A program made the translations under genes and the position numbers. Positions 10,050 through 19,322 of a stretch of DNA of 64,000 bases are shown here, piece after piece (the stretch's first letter is position 1; every line of letters begins with the position of its first letter). Origin of the DNA: Algoriphagus sp. PAP.12 (GTDB taxonomy: Bacteria > Bacteroidota > Bacteroidia > Cytophagales > Cyclobacteriaceae); contig NZ_JAPPSQ010000009.1 of the NCBI RefSeq assembly GCF_026652115.1, positions 1 to 64,000 on the forward strand, in the 5' to 3' direction. Under the pieces are notes generated by a model. It worked only from the letters and a program-made list of their open reading frames with translations, was not told where the DNA came from and made no database searches.

Positions 10050-12245
10050 TCAATTAGAACTTTTTCTATTTCCAGGAACATACCTTTCCTCGGCCTTGGC
10101 TTCTACATCCTCACGATAATAGGCTACATCTTTAAAATTGGCATCCGCGTATCGCTGTGCTTGATCCAAGAAATGAGGTGAATCAGGATGACCACTTTCC
10201 CCTCCAGCCAACATACTTTTTGCTTTCACCTTGTCTCCAAATTCTACCACAGCAACGAAGCTATTTCCGGAACTACCATACAACCTTTTGGCACCTTCCT
10301 TGGCACTAGCGCCATAGGAAGCCAATGCACCCCAGCGTCCAGAAGCCAGGCCAATGGGAATGTAAGGTTGATCATCATCATATTTTAAGTCAATATCACC
10401 AGACAATCTCTGGAATCTATTGATCTCTCCCCAAGGTGTATTCCAGGTCCCAAAGTCTTCATTCATTTTATTTAAAGTGAAATCCAATACCTCAACCATT
10501 CTTTTTTGATAAGAAGGGTCAGCAAACTCCGGTAAACTTTCTACCTCCACCAATTGATTGAGGTTTCTAAACTCACTTTGGTAATTCATTGCATAAAAAT
10601 GGGCCAAACTCATAGCCACAGACTCCTTGGATGTTTGAAAGTTCCAATCTTTCAACACTGCTATTGCTTGCTCAACCTCCTCAGACCCCCCCTGCTTTTC
10701 AGCTGCCTCCACTACTGCAGGAATAAGTCGCTCAAAAGCGGGAATAGTGGGATCATATGCTAATTCGATAAAACTGTCCAGGTTTAAATTACTGGCTTTT
10801 CTAAGAACACTGACGGCGTGAATTCCTCTGAAATTCTCCGAATCAGGAGCCATGTAAACTGGGTAGTCTTCTCTTTTTGGGCTAAAATCCCCTGCTGCGG
10901 TAAATGGTGTGGAATTACAGTTCTGTATCCAACCTGTCCCAGGATTTAAAATGGTTATCGTTTCATCCACTTCATGCAAACCCTTCCAATCGGTTGCAGG
11001 ATCAAAACCATCCACAGGCATCGAATAATCAAGGTTAGGATCTCTTTTGGGGATAAAATTCCCATGGAAGTAGGCAATATTGCCTTCGGAATCGGCAAAA
11101 ACCGTATTGTTTGAAGAGTTTGTCCGGATGTCCATCATCTTTCTGAATTCCTGGTAATTGGCCAATTTGGTTCTGGAAAAACTCTGAATCAAGGCATTCA
11201 CAGGGTCCCAATTGATCTTGGTAGCCACCCAATAATCATCCAATTGATGAGTGATCGGGCCATGATGGGTTCGATAAAAAGTGAACTCTTTTTCCTTCAA
11301 CTGTTCCCCTTCCCTGTATTTCAAACTGATTGTTTGACTTTGAACGGCACGCTGCTCATCTCCATATTTGTATTGGAAACCATCAGTTGTTTCACTCACT
11401 TCCTCTTTGAATTCATCGATGAAATCCACCCTAGTAGAGGTGTGGATCCAACCTGTTTTTTCATTGAATCCCTGGTAGACAAAAAACTGTCCCCAAGTAA
11501 CAGCTCCATAGGCATTCAAACCTTCCTCCGAGACCACATGAACCTCAGGTCTAAAGTAAAATGAAGTGTGGGGATTGATCAAGAGCATGGCATTTCCAGA
11601 TTCTGTCATTTCACCGGAAACTGCTATTCCATTCGACCCTTTGGGCTCCTCATAAGGGTCTGGATGCACCAATCCGTCTCCATATTCAGAATAGGCCAAA
11701 GCCTTTTGGTCCTCATAAAAAGCCTGAATTCTCCGAGTCGAAATCTGCTCTATGTCTCCTCCAATTGAGCCTTCAAAAAAGTACATTGTCAACCAAGGTT
11801 CATAGGTCTTGATCACTTGAGCCTCCACTTCAGGATGTTGGTTCAAATAGAAGTTAATTCCATCAGCAAAGGCCACACAGAGTTCCTTCAACCAATCTGG
11901 CGCTGTTTCATAGGCAGCTTTTGCTTCGGCCTCTGTCATATATAGATTCGCTCGCAAATCAGAGAAAATAGCTCCCTGTCCCTCTAACTCTGCCAATCTT
12001 CCAGATGCCCAAACATAATTTCTCTCAACTCTTCTGAAATCATCTTCACATTGTGCGTATAAGAGTCCAAAAACGGCATCAGCATCTGTTTTACCATAAA
12101 TATGAGGGACTCCAAAATCATCTCGAATGATTTCAACATCATAGGTTTTACCGTTCCACTCAAGGGCGTTGGAAGTAGAAACTGGCTTGCATGAGCTTGA
12201 CATAACAAGTGAAACCAGAAACAAAAAGGTCAAATTCTTTCTCAT
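10050..12245 (-). CDS. Penicillin acylase family lipoprotein (Ntn hydrolase)
   Basis: A 731-residue N-terminal-nucleophile amidase of the penicillin/AHL acylase family. The signal peptide ends in SSSC at Cys19, so it is probably a lipoprotein. An alpha-subunit region is followed by the PKG-SNG autoprocessing site, where Ser204 would be the new N-terminal nucleophile, and a long beta-subunit region with LLINPHTSFYFRPEVHV and NNTVFADSEGNIAYFHGNF. Relatives cleave amide-linked acyl chains such as penicillins, acyl-homoserine lactones or cyclic peptides, and the substrate here cannot be told. It is monocistronic, 62 nt downstream of the aldo/keto reductase on the same strand. Confidence 0.88.
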   Translation of the reverse strand: MRKNLTFLFLVSLVMSSSCKPVSTSNALEWNGKTYDVEIIRDDFGVPHIYGKTDADAVFGLLYAQCEDDFRRVERNYVWASGRLAELEGQGAIFSDLRANLYMTEAEAKAAYETAPDWLKELCVAFADGINFYLNQHPEVEAQVIKTYEPWLTMYFFEGSIGGDIEQISTRRIQAFYEDQKALAYSEYGDGLVHPDPYEEPKGSNGIAVSGEMTESGNAMLLINPHTSFYFRPEVHVVSEEGLNAYGAVTWGQFFVYQGFNEKTGWIHTSTRVDFIDEFKEEVSETTDGFQYKYGDEQRAVQSQTISLKYREGEQLKEKEFTFYRTHHGPITHQLDDYWVATKINWDPVNALIQSFSRTKLANYQEFRKMMDIRTNSSNNTVFADSEGNIAYFHGNFIPKRDPNLDYSMPVDGFDPATDWKGLHEVDETITILNPGTGWIQNCNSTPFTAAGDFSPKREDYPVYMAPDSENFRGIHAVSVLRKASNLNLDSFIELAYDPTIPAFERLIPAVVEAAEKQGGSEEVEQAIAVLKDWNFQTSKESVAMSLAHFYAMNYQSEFRNLNQLVEVESLPEFADPSYQKRMVEVLDFTLNKMNEDFGTWNTPWGEINRFQRLSGDIDLKYDDDQPYIPIGLASGRWGALASYGASAKEGAKRLYGSSGNSFVAVVEFGDKVKAKSMLAGGESGHPDSPHFLDQAQRYADANFKDVAYYREDVEAKAEERYVPGNRKSSN

Positions 12246-12307
12246 AAGATGGGGGTGATTGAATCCTTGAATTTAATTTATTCCAAAATCAATTTTCAAC
12301 AAAATGA

Positions 12308-13198
12308 TTAGCGGTGATCATGGTAAAAATTCGCAGGTAATTTCCTTCTGACTGCTTGGATAAAATCCTCTTCAATCCCTTCACTCTCCTCATAGGATCG
12401 AGCAATCCGTTCGACCTGTTTGACACTACTGGCTCCTATTACCAAAGATCCAACGGCTTTTTGATTCAATCCAAATCGGATCAACAAAGCCTCAGGAGAA
12501 ATATCGAAGGAATTAAAAAAGTCTTGGACAGATTTCACTTTGGCAGCATCATAGCCTAAATATTCATGGGCTTCCTTGTTAATCAGTAATCCTTTTGCAA
12601 AAGCTCCCCGAACCAATACTTTGGTGTCACTTTGCTCCAAAACTGGAAAAACCACCTCTTCAGGCCTTCTGTCCAAGGGATTGTATTGCATCATGATCGT
12701 GGCTGGAGGGTTCATTCCCATCACTTTTCGAATGACATTGGGGCGAATAGAGGAGATTCCAAAGGCTAAAATTTTACCTTGTTTCTTCAGAATTTCAAAA
12801 GCCTCCAGTGTTTCTTCCCAAGGATCATCAATGGTTCCTCCATGCAACTGATACAAATCAATTCTATCGGTGCCCAACCTTTTCAGGCTCTTTTCAACTG
12901 CTTCTAGGATATATTCCTTTTTTGGATTCCAATCCCAACCACTTCCATCGGGTCTGATTTGGTTTCCAACTTTGGTTGCTAGAATCACTTCTTCCCTTTT
13001 GTCTCTGATGGCCTCTCCAACCATTTCTTCATTCAAGCCATTTTGATACAAATCCGCCGTATCCAGCAAATTAATTCCATGTGAAATAGCAGAATGGATA
13101 ATAGCATGAGATGTTAATTTCTCATGAGGAAGAGACATACATCCCAGCGAGATTTCTGGGATTTTAACGTCCGTATTAGTTAGTAAATTTGTATTCAT
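12308..13198 (-). CDS. Aldo/keto reductase
   Basis: A 296-residue NADPH-dependent (beta/alpha)8-barrel oxidoreductase. The catalytic tetrad is visible: Asp and Tyr in LLDTADLY, Lys in LATKVG and His in LYQLHGG. GSLVIGASSVKQVERI near the C-terminus is the cofactor phosphate-binding region. Short-form members act on small carbonyls, and the physiological substrate is not evident. It is divergent from pfkA across about 130 bp. Confidence 0.88.
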   Translation of the reverse strand: MNTNLLTNTDVKIPEISLGCMSLPHEKLTSHAIIHSAISHGINLLDTADLYQNGLNEEMVGEAIRDKREEVILATKVGNQIRPDGSGWDWNPKKEYILEAVEKSLKRLGTDRIDLYQLHGGTIDDPWEETLEAFEILKKQGKILAFGISSIRPNVIRKVMGMNPPATIMMQYNPLDRRPEEVVFPVLEQSDTKVLVRGAFAKGLLINKEAHEYLGYDAAKVKSVQDFFNSFDISPEALLIRFGLNQKAVGSLVIGASSVKQVERIARSYEESEGIEEDFIQAVRRKLPANFYHDHR

Positions 13199-13301
13199 TT
13201 GTTTTTCAACAGGTTATAAATCGGGTTTTTTAGTTTCAAGAATCAGGTGATTTTTTACACTTAATTCATCCAAGAAACTACTGCTTTCCTTCTTTAATCC
13301 C

Positions 13302-13309
13302 TATTTTTG
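13302..13309 (+). promoter_or_regulatory. Bacteroidetes -7 box of pfkA (TATTTTTG)
   Basis: TATTTTTG fits TAnnTTTG and is 21 nt before the pfkA ATG at 13331. The -33 region is only weakly TTG-like. Confidence 0.4.
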
Positions 13310-13330
13310 GGGGGCTTAAAACCTATTACT

Positions 13331-14305
13331 ATGAAAAAAATCGCTGTTTTTACTTCTGGGGGAGACAGCCCTGGAATGAACGCCTGTGTGAGGTCGGTCG
13401 TAAGAACTGCCATCTATAAAGGACTGGATGTTTACGGTATTTATCATGGCTATGAAGGCATGATCGAAGGTGATATCAAACGCCTTCAATCAGGTTCTGT
13501 ATCCAACATCGTTCAACGTGGTGGTACTATTCTAAAATCTGCAAGATCTCAAGAATTCAGAACTCCTGAAGGAAGAAAAAAAGCCTATGAAAACCTTGTC
13601 AAGCATGGAATCGAAGGAATCGTAGCCATTGGTGGTGACGGTACTTTTACAGGGGCGAAGATTTTCTTTGAAGAGTACGGAATCCCAACTGTAGGCTGTC
13701 CGGGCACCATCGACAATGATATCTACGGAACTGATTATACCATTGGCTTTGATACAGCTGTCAATACGGCTTTGGAAGCCATTGACAAAATCCGTGACAC
13801 TGCCGCAGCCCATGACAGAATCTTCTTTATCGAAGTGATGGGAAGAGATGCAGGCTTTATCGCTGTAGAATCTGCCATTGGAGGGGGAGCTGAATTTGTG
13901 ATGGTTCCTGAAACCAAAACTGATTTGGATGCGGTAGTTAAGTCTTTGAAAAACCTTCGCAAAACCAAGACTTCAAGCATTATCGTCGTTGCAGAAGGTG
14001 ATGAAGAAGGAAATGCCGAAGAAATCATGGCAAAAGTGAAGTCCAAAATCAAGGACAACACCAAGGAGTTTAAAGTAACTACACTCGGGCATATTCAAAG
14101 AGGAGGAAGTCCGACTGCCAGAGATCGAGTTTTGGCAAGTAGATGTGGAATGGCAGCAGTGGAAGGATTAATTGCAGGAAAAGTAAATTGCATGGCAGGA
14201 ATCATGAATCAGGAAGTGGTCTACACCCCATTCAGCGACTGCATTGGTAAAACCAAACAATTGATCCCTGATCAACTGAAATTGATTGATATTCTAAGTA
14301 TTTGA
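13331..14305 (+). CDS. pfkA: ATP-dependent 6-phosphofructokinase
   Basis: Glycolytic enzyme that phosphorylates fructose 6-phosphate to the 1,6-bisphosphate. The 324-residue product has the ATP site FTSGGDSPGMNACVR, GGDGTFTGA with the magnesium-binding Asp, and the catalytic GCPGTIDNDIYGTD. The glycine of GGDGT is the usual mark of an ATP-dependent rather than PPi-dependent enzyme. IQRGGSPTARDR is the fructose-phosphate/effector region. I start at MKKIAVF (13331) rather than at an upstream in-frame codon at 13307, which overlaps the -7 box and adds residues foreign to the family. A small membrane-anchored protein follows after 1 nt. Confidence 0.96.
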   Translation: MKKIAVFTSGGDSPGMNACVRSVVRTAIYKGLDVYGIYHGYEGMIEGDIKRLQSGSVSNIVQRGGTILKSARSQEFRTPEGRKKAYENLVKHGIEGIVAIGGDGTFTGAKIFFEEYGIPTVGCPGTIDNDIYGTDYTIGFDTAVNTALEAIDKIRDTAAAHDRIFFIEVMGRDAGFIAVESAIGGGAEFVMVPETKTDLDAVVKSLKNLRKTKTSSIIVVAEGDEEGNAEEIMAKVKSKIKDNTKEFKVTTLGHIQRGGSPTARDRVLASRCGMAAVEGLIAGKVNCMAGIMNQEVVYTPFSDCIGKTKQLIPDQLKLIDILSI

Positions 14306-14306
14306 T

Positions 14307-14642
14307 ATGGGCTATATCCCTTTATTTCTAACAGTAGGAGGCGCATGCCTCCTATTCTTTCTTACAGTAAAAAATTCACTCCAAAAGAAGCTAAACCTTC
14401 AAAAGGAGCTGACGGCTCAATTAACCATGGCTTTCCCGGAATTGGGAATTACAGGTTTTGAAAATTTGGATACCGAATCGATTTTCGAAAATCTAAAAGC
14501 ATCTGGGCAAAAAAAATCCAAGGTTGAAGAAGCGTTAAAATTACTTCGCCAATTGAAAATCAACAGACTTCAGTATAACCAACTGATTAAAAAAGCCCCT
14601 TACAATTGGGTGGCTAAAATGAGTGGTTTTCAGGAAATCTGA
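14307..14642 (+). CDS. Small N-terminally anchored protein of unknown function
   Basis: A 111-residue protein with one N-terminal hydrophobic helix (about residues 4-20, PLFLTVGGACLLFFLTV), followed by a charged, mostly helical cytoplasmic portion. It begins 1 nt after the pfkA stop codon and is therefore likely co-transcribed with it. Its last 13 nt overlap the end of miaA on the other strand. No family recognised. Confidence 0.6.
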   Translation: MGYIPLFLTVGGACLLFFLTVKNSLQKKLNLQKELTAQLTMAFPELGITGFENLDTESIFENLKASGQKKSKVEEALKLLRQLKINRLQYNQLIKKAPYNWVAKMSGFQEI

Positions 14643-15562
14643 TTTTCAATAAAAGCAATGATTTCATCCTCTTGATCCGGGTGAAACCAATGGATTTTTT
14701 CATCTCTTCTAAACCAAGTCAATTGTCTTTTGGCGTATCGCCTAGAATTTCTTTTGAGAAGACGTATAGCCTCTTCCCTATCATATTTTCCTTCCAACAT
14801 TGCGAAAATCTCCTGATATCCCACCGTTTGAAGGGAATTGAGATGTCTCTTGTCAAATAAACTTTCGGCTTCCTCAAAGAGTCCAGTCTCAACCATTTGG
14901 TCCATTCGAAGATCAATGCGTGAATACAATTCATCACGATCCCGGTTTAAACCAATTTTGATGGTTTTGAAAGGTCTTTCAATTTTGCTTTTCACTCGAA
15001 AGGAGCTAAAGGTTTTTCCAGTGCCCCTACAGACTTCCACAGCTCTCATCAAGCGTTGGGGATTCTGCTGATCCACTAGTTCAAAATAAGCTGGATCAAG
15101 CCTTTTTACTTCTTCTTGCAGGAATTCCAATCCTTTTTCCTGATACTCTTTGATAACCTGTTCTCTGATCCCTGCAGGAATCTCTGGCATCTCATCCATC
15201 CCTTCGGTGACTGCGTCTGCGAAAAGTCCAGAGCCTCCAGTCATGATCACCACTCTGTGCTTTTGGAACAATTGATCCAACAATTCCAGCACATCTTCCT
15301 CGAAAGATTTCACATCATAATTTTCCTCTATAGAATGAGAATTGATCATATGGTGAAGCACTTCGCTCAACTCTTCCTTGGTTGGTTTGGCAGTACCCAA
15401 ATTCATTTCGCGATAAAACTGTCTACTATCGCAGGATATAATTTCTGTATCGAATTTTTTGGCTAGATTTAAACATAGGTTAGTTTTTCCAACCGCAGTT
15501 GGGCCTACCACCAAAATCAAAATAGGTTTTTCAGAAAAGTCCATAAGGCAAACTTGGGGCAA
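14630..15562 (-). CDS. miaA: tRNA dimethylallyltransferase
   Basis: MiaA adds an isopentenyl group to A37 of tRNAs that read UNN codons. The 310-residue product has the P-loop GPTAVGKT, SCDSRQFYREMNLGTAKP for substrate positioning, and a TGGSGLFADAV block. NPQRLMRAVEV, LQTVGYQEI and RRYAKRQLTWFRRD form the tRNA-binding end. A second in-frame ATG at 15544 (MDFSEKP) would put the P-loop at the spacing most common in the family, so the start is uncertain by six codons. The gene is divergent from the receiver-Hpt gene with only 15 bp between the annotated starts. Confidence 0.95.
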   Translation of the reverse strand: MPQVCLMDFSEKPILILVVGPTAVGKTNLCLNLAKKFDTEIISCDSRQFYREMNLGTAKPTKEELSEVLHHMINSHSIEENYDVKSFEEDVLELLDQLFQKHRVVIMTGGSGLFADAVTEGMDEMPEIPAGIREQVIKEYQEKGLEFLQEEVKRLDPAYFELVDQQNPQRLMRAVEVCRGTGKTFSSFRVKSKIERPFKTIKIGLNRDRDELYSRIDLRMDQMVETGLFEEAESLFDKRHLNSLQTVGYQEIFAMLEGKYDREEAIRLLKRNSRRYAKRQLTWFRRDEKIHWFHPDQEDEIIAFIENQIS

Positions 15563-15577
15563 AATTGGTATTAAAGT

Positions 15578-16333
15578 ATGAAAAGCAAAAACATTTTAAT
15601 TGTTGATGACAATGATCTCAACAGGAAGCTTTTCGAAAATTTGGTCGGTCAGATTTGGTCTTACCAATCTGCTACCGATGGATTAGAAGCGATTCAAAAA
15701 GTAAAAGAAGATAAATTCGACTTGATCCTGATGGATATTCAGATGCCAAAATTGGACGGTATCTCTGCATTGAAGCAAATTAAAGCAAGTGATTTAGCTA
15801 CTTGCCCAATCATTGCTGTGACAGCTTTTGCGGATGAATCCGACCGAATGGCCTTTCTGGATCAAGGTTTTGATGAGTTCATTACCAAACCCATCAGGCC
15901 CAGAGAGTTCTTAGAAAAAATCCAGCATTTTTTGGATATAAATCAGGAGAAGAACTCGAAATCTTCTGAAAAATTGAATGTAAAAAATGTCATATTGGAT
16001 TTGGATGTATTCGGTCAGCTTGGCAAATACAACAATCCTCAGATGATCAAAAAAGTATATTTAGATTTCATAGAGGAATCTATGGGGATTTTGGAACGAA
16101 TCCCCAAAGAATTAGAAACCAACAATTTTAATGAAGTAGCCGAGTCCCTACATATTCTGAAAGGAAATTCAGGAACTTTAGGTGCAAACAAAGTTTTTAT
16201 GGAGGCCCAAAAGGCTGAACTTTTGGCAAAAGAGGGAGACAAATCAACTCTATTGTCTCAGCATGAAAAAATCCATAAGGAAATCGAGTCATTTCTAAAT
16301 TATTTAAACGAAGCAACTATTTTTGAATCATGA
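15578..16333 (+). CDS. Response regulator receiver-Hpt protein
   Basis: A 251-residue phosphorelay intermediate. Residues 1-120 form a receiver with the acidic pair Asp10/Asp11, phospho-acceptor Asp53 in LILMDIQMP and Lys104 in FITKPI. Residues about 140-245 form an Hpt domain with the phospho-accepting His192 in the HILKGNSGTLG motif. It therefore carries two relay stations and no output domain. Its stop overlaps the next start by 4 nt (ATGA), coupling it to a second single-domain receiver. No histidine kinase is adjacent, so it probably serves a hybrid kinase elsewhere. Confidence 0.9.
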   Translation: MKSKNILIVDDNDLNRKLFENLVGQIWSYQSATDGLEAIQKVKEDKFDLILMDIQMPKLDGISALKQIKASDLATCPIIAVTAFADESDRMAFLDQGFDEFITKPIRPREFLEKIQHFLDINQEKNSKSSEKLNVKNVILDLDVFGQLGKYNNPQMIKKVYLDFIEESMGILERIPKELETNNFNEVAESLHILKGNSGTLGANKVFMEAQKAELLAKEGDKSTLLSQHEKIHKEIESFLNYLNEATIFES

Positions 16334-16707
16334 ATGAACCCAAAAAAATATTGGTTGGCGAAGACAGTTCAGTGATCATCAATTTGACTAAAAACGTCTT
16401 GGCATTTGAAAATTACAAAATGACAGCCGCCAGAAATGGTCAGCAAGTTTTGGATTTACTAGGCAAGGAAGACTTTGATCTGATTTTAATGGATATCAGC
16501 ATGCCTGTCTTGGATGGAATCGCATGCACGAAAGCGATCAGAAACCTACCAGATGAAAAAAAATCCTCTCTTCCAATCATTGCCATTTCTGGAAATATTC
16601 TAAACATGACCCATGATGAATTCAGAAAGGCTGGTTTTGATGATTTCATTCAAAAACCATTGGATTATGATCAGGTCTTGGCCACAGTCAAAAAATTCCT
16701 AAGCTAA
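16330..16707 (+). CDS. Single-domain response regulator
   Basis: A 125-residue CheY-like receiver. It has the acidic pair Glu11/Asp12, phospho-acceptor Asp55 in LILMDISMP and the Lys of FIQKPLDYDQ. It begins inside the stop codon of the receiver-Hpt gene, so the Hpt domain is a likely phosphodonor. No output domain is present, so signalling must go through a partner protein. Confidence 0.9.
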   Translation: MNEPKKILVGEDSSVIINLTKNVLAFENYKMTAARNGQQVLDLLGKEDFDLILMDISMPVLDGIACTKAIRNLPDEKKSSLPIIAISGNILNMTHDEFRKAGFDDFIQKPLDYDQVLATVKKFLS

Positions 16708-16708
16708 T

Positions 16709-16987
16709 ATGGCTATCAAATTCACAAAGCATTTTTTGGACAAATTGGAAAACCTTTTTGCAGCGTCGGATTATGTATTGCGCTATGAAAAGGGGAACTT
16801 CAAGTCCGGCTATTGTGTATTGAAAGAAACCAAAATTGTCATCGTCAATAAATACTTTCCCCTAGAAGGAAAAATCAATGCCCTAATCGACATCCTTGGC
16901 GAATTGCAATTGAACCCGCAGGATTTTAAAGAAAAATCAGCACAGGATTTCTTGAAAGAACTGCAACAAACTCAATTAAAATTTTGA
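16709..16987 (+). CDS. Conserved-looking small protein of unknown function
   Basis: A 92-residue soluble protein with FDKLENLF-like helices and a predicted beta hairpin (KSGYCVLKETKIVIVNKYF), ending in a charged helix. It is 1 nt after the receiver gene, and its TGA overlaps the TTG start of the metallo-hydrolase by 4 nt. The tight packing on both sides supports its being a real gene. No named family recognised. Confidence 0.7.
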   Translation: MAIKFTKHFLDKLENLFAASDYVLRYEKGNFKSGYCVLKETKIVIVNKYFPLEGKINALIDILGELQLNPQDFKEKSAQDFLKELQQTQLKF

Positions 16988-17748
16988 AAATCAAATTCTT
17001 AGGAACTGGAACTTCCCAAGGAGTACCTGTAATTGGATGCCAATGTGAGGTCTGCAGATCCTTGGATTATCGGGACAAAAGATACCGATCTTCAATTTAC
17101 TTGGAAATAGATGGTGTTCATCTGGTGATCGATACCGGGCCCGATTTCCGGTCCCAGATGCTCGCCCAGAACATCTCGAGACTTGATGCGGTTTTGTTTA
17201 CCCATGAGCACAAAGACCATACTGCAGGATTGGACGATATCCGACCTTTTAATTTTTCTCAGCAAAAAGACATGCCTGTCTTTGGAAGAGAACAAGTTTT
17301 GGATCAAATCAAAAGAGAGTTTTCATACATTTTCTCAAGCCATAAGTACCCAGGTGTTCCACAGGTAGAACCCATAGAAATCACAGAATCACCTTTCAGT
17401 TTTGAAGGGATTACCATCACTCCCATTCCTGTTTTGCATTATAAGCTGCCGGTTTTTGGGTTTAGGATTGGAGATTTCACTTATATCACCGATGCCAATC
17501 AAATTCCCGAAAGTTCGATTCAATTGATACGTGGTTCAGAAACAATCGTCTTGAATGCCTTGCAGAAAACTCCACATATCTCCCACTTCACGCTGGAGGA
17601 GGCCATTGATATGGCTGGACAATTAGGCGCAAAAAACACCTATCTAACTCATATTTCACACAAATTGGGACTTCATGCTGAAGTGGAAAAAGAACTTCCT
17701 GAAGGAATCCATCTTGCTTATGACGGCTTGGAGTTATCTTTGCCTTAA
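16984..17748 (+). CDS. MBL-fold metallo-hydrolase (PhnP-like)
   Basis: A 254-residue metallo-beta-lactamase-fold phosphodiesterase-type enzyme. It begins with KFLGTGTSQGVPVIGCQCEVC, where the cysteines resemble the structural zinc site of PhnP. The catalytic metal motif HEHKDHTAGLDDIRPF starts at His74, and there are further ligands in ITDANQI and YLTHISHKLG. PhnP hydrolyses cyclic ribose phosphates in phosphonate breakdown, but no phn genes are here, so the substrate is unknown. Start codon is TTG, overlapping the upstream stop as TTGA. Confidence 0.88.
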   Translation: MKIKFLGTGTSQGVPVIGCQCEVCRSLDYRDKRYRSSIYLEIDGVHLVIDTGPDFRSQMLAQNISRLDAVLFTHEHKDHTAGLDDIRPFNFSQQKDMPVFGREQVLDQIKREFSYIFSSHKYPGVPQVEPIEITESPFSFEGITITPIPVLHYKLPVFGFRIGDFTYITDANQIPESSIQLIRGSETIVLNALQKTPHISHFTLEEAIDMAGQLGAKNTYLTHISHKLGLHAEVEKELPEGIHLAYDGLELSLP

Positions 17749-19322
17749 TGCACCTTAATTTTCATTTCCTACAGTACCTCTGCCCTGTTCTCAGTTCCGA
17801 ATTCAAGGGAAAAACAATCACCGAATGCTTTTCTCAAAGTAAGGATGAACTGATCATTCATACCTCCGATGAACAAAGTGAACGATTTATTCGGGCGCAC
17901 TTTTTACCACCACAGATTTATTATTCCTTTCCTGGCCAGTTTAGCAGAGCAAAGAGGAATTCGATCAATCTCTTCCCAGAAATCATAGGAGAGACCATTC
18001 AATCTTGTCAGGTCTTGCAATTTGAGAGGGCTTTCTACTTCGAAATGGAATCCAGCGGAATTCTACTTTTCAAACTCCATGGAAATCGAAGCAATGTCCT
18101 TTGGTATCCTGATGGTGAAGAAACTCCAGAAAAGATATTTAGAAATGAATTCCAAGAAGACAAAACCCTTAATTGGAAGGATTTAGAAAAGAATCTAGAT
18201 CTCAGTAAGGAATCATTCGGAGCTCTTGATGGAAACGCTTCTAAGTATCTGCCCACCCTGGGAAAAGTACCACGCGAATGGCTAAAAAACCAGGGCTATA
18301 TTGATGCGACTTTACCTGAAAAATGGGAATTAATGCAAAACCTAGTAGACATGCTATCCACTCCCCTGTTTACTTTGGCAGAAAAAGAAGGAGATGTATT
18401 CTTGAGTCTCCTTCCTGAACAAAATCCAATCAAGACTTTTTCCGACCCAGTTGAAGCGGTCAATGAGCTTTTCTACAAAGCCATGGTTGTTGGAAACTTT
18501 GAAAAAGAGAAAAAGCAGCTTTTGAAAAAATATGGGGATGAGCTAAAAAAAACCGAAAACTACATCACCAAGTCAAGGAAGAAGCTTGAGGACTTGCAAA
18601 ACGCCCAACCACCCTCCCAAATCGCAGATGTCATCATGGCCAATCTGCATAAGTTCAATGCCTCACAGCGAGAATATGAATTAGAAGACTTTTACACAGG
18701 TAAAACACTTAATATCAACCTAAAACCGAATCAAAAAGCGACAGACCTGGCAGAAAATCTTTATAGAAAAAACAAAAACCGACAAATCGAAGTAGATCAA
18801 ATCACCCAGGCTATTCAATCCAAGGAAAACAAGCAATTGGAATTGGAAGAAAAAATTCTGGAACTAGAATCCATGGATGGATTTCGAGATCTCAAGGATT
18901 TCAAAAAAAACCACAAAGAGGACAAGGCCCTGCAAAAAGAGCAAATCAATCTTCCATTCCGGCAGTTTGAGCTTCAGGGCTTTTCTATTTGGGTAGGGAA
19001 ATCCGCCAAAGACAATGATGAGATGCTTCGTCATTACATCCATAAAGATGACTTATGGCTCCACGCCAGACAGGTTGCTGGATCACACGTGGTGATCAGA
19101 AATAAAGGAAAAGCGAGTATCCCTAATTTTGTATTGGAAAGGGCCGCATCACTGGCTGCCTTCTATTCCAAACTTAAATCCGACAGTCTGGCTCCTGTGA
19201 TTTACACAGAGGCAAAATTTGTAAGAAAAGTGAAGGGATTGGCTCCCGGAGCGGTGATGGTAGACAAAGAAAAAGTAATCCAGGTTCCGCCACAAGGGCC
19301 ATCTGAAGACATCATCTCCTGA
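17748..19322 (+). CDS. NFACT family protein (RqcH/Rqc2-like)
   Basis: A 524-residue relative of RqcH, which in Firmicutes adds alanine tails to nascent chains on stalled 50S subunits. The order is NFACT-N (about 1-170), a helix-hairpin-type middle, a long coiled coil (about 245-400, rich in K/E) and NFACT-R (about 405-500) with FSIWVGKSAKDNDEMLRHY and the DDLWLHARQVAGSHVVIRN signature. The NFACT-N position of the tRNA-binding Asp-Arg pair of RqcH seems to read Glu93-Arg94 (QFERAFYF). It starts inside the upstream stop (TAATG) and abuts the next convergent gene without a gap. Confidence 0.85.
   Translation: MHLNFHFLQYLCPVLSSEFKGKTITECFSQSKDELIIHTSDEQSERFIRAHFLPPQIYYSFPGQFSRAKRNSINLFPEIIGETIQSCQVLQFERAFYFEMESSGILLFKLHGNRSNVLWYPDGEETPEKIFRNEFQEDKTLNWKDLEKNLDLSKESFGALDGNASKYLPTLGKVPREWLKNQGYIDATLPEKWELMQNLVDMLSTPLFTLAEKEGDVFLSLLPEQNPIKTFSDPVEAVNELFYKAMVVGNFEKEKKQLLKKYGDELKKTENYITKSRKKLEDLQNAQPPSQIADVIMANLHKFNASQREYELEDFYTGKTLNINLKPNQKATDLAENLYRKNKNRQIEVDQITQAIQSKENKQLELEEKILELESMDGFRDLKDFKKNHKEDKALQKEQINLPFRQFELQGFSIWVGKSAKDNDEMLRHYIHKDDLWLHARQVAGSHVVIRNKGKASIPNFVLERAASLAAFYSKLKSDSLAPVIYTEAKFVRKVKGLAPGAVMVDKEKVIQVPPQGPSEDIIS

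Noticed and set aside
16984-17748. Phosphonate degradation enzyme PhnP
   Set aside because: The fold and cysteine site are similar but there are no phn genes, so only the family level is supported.
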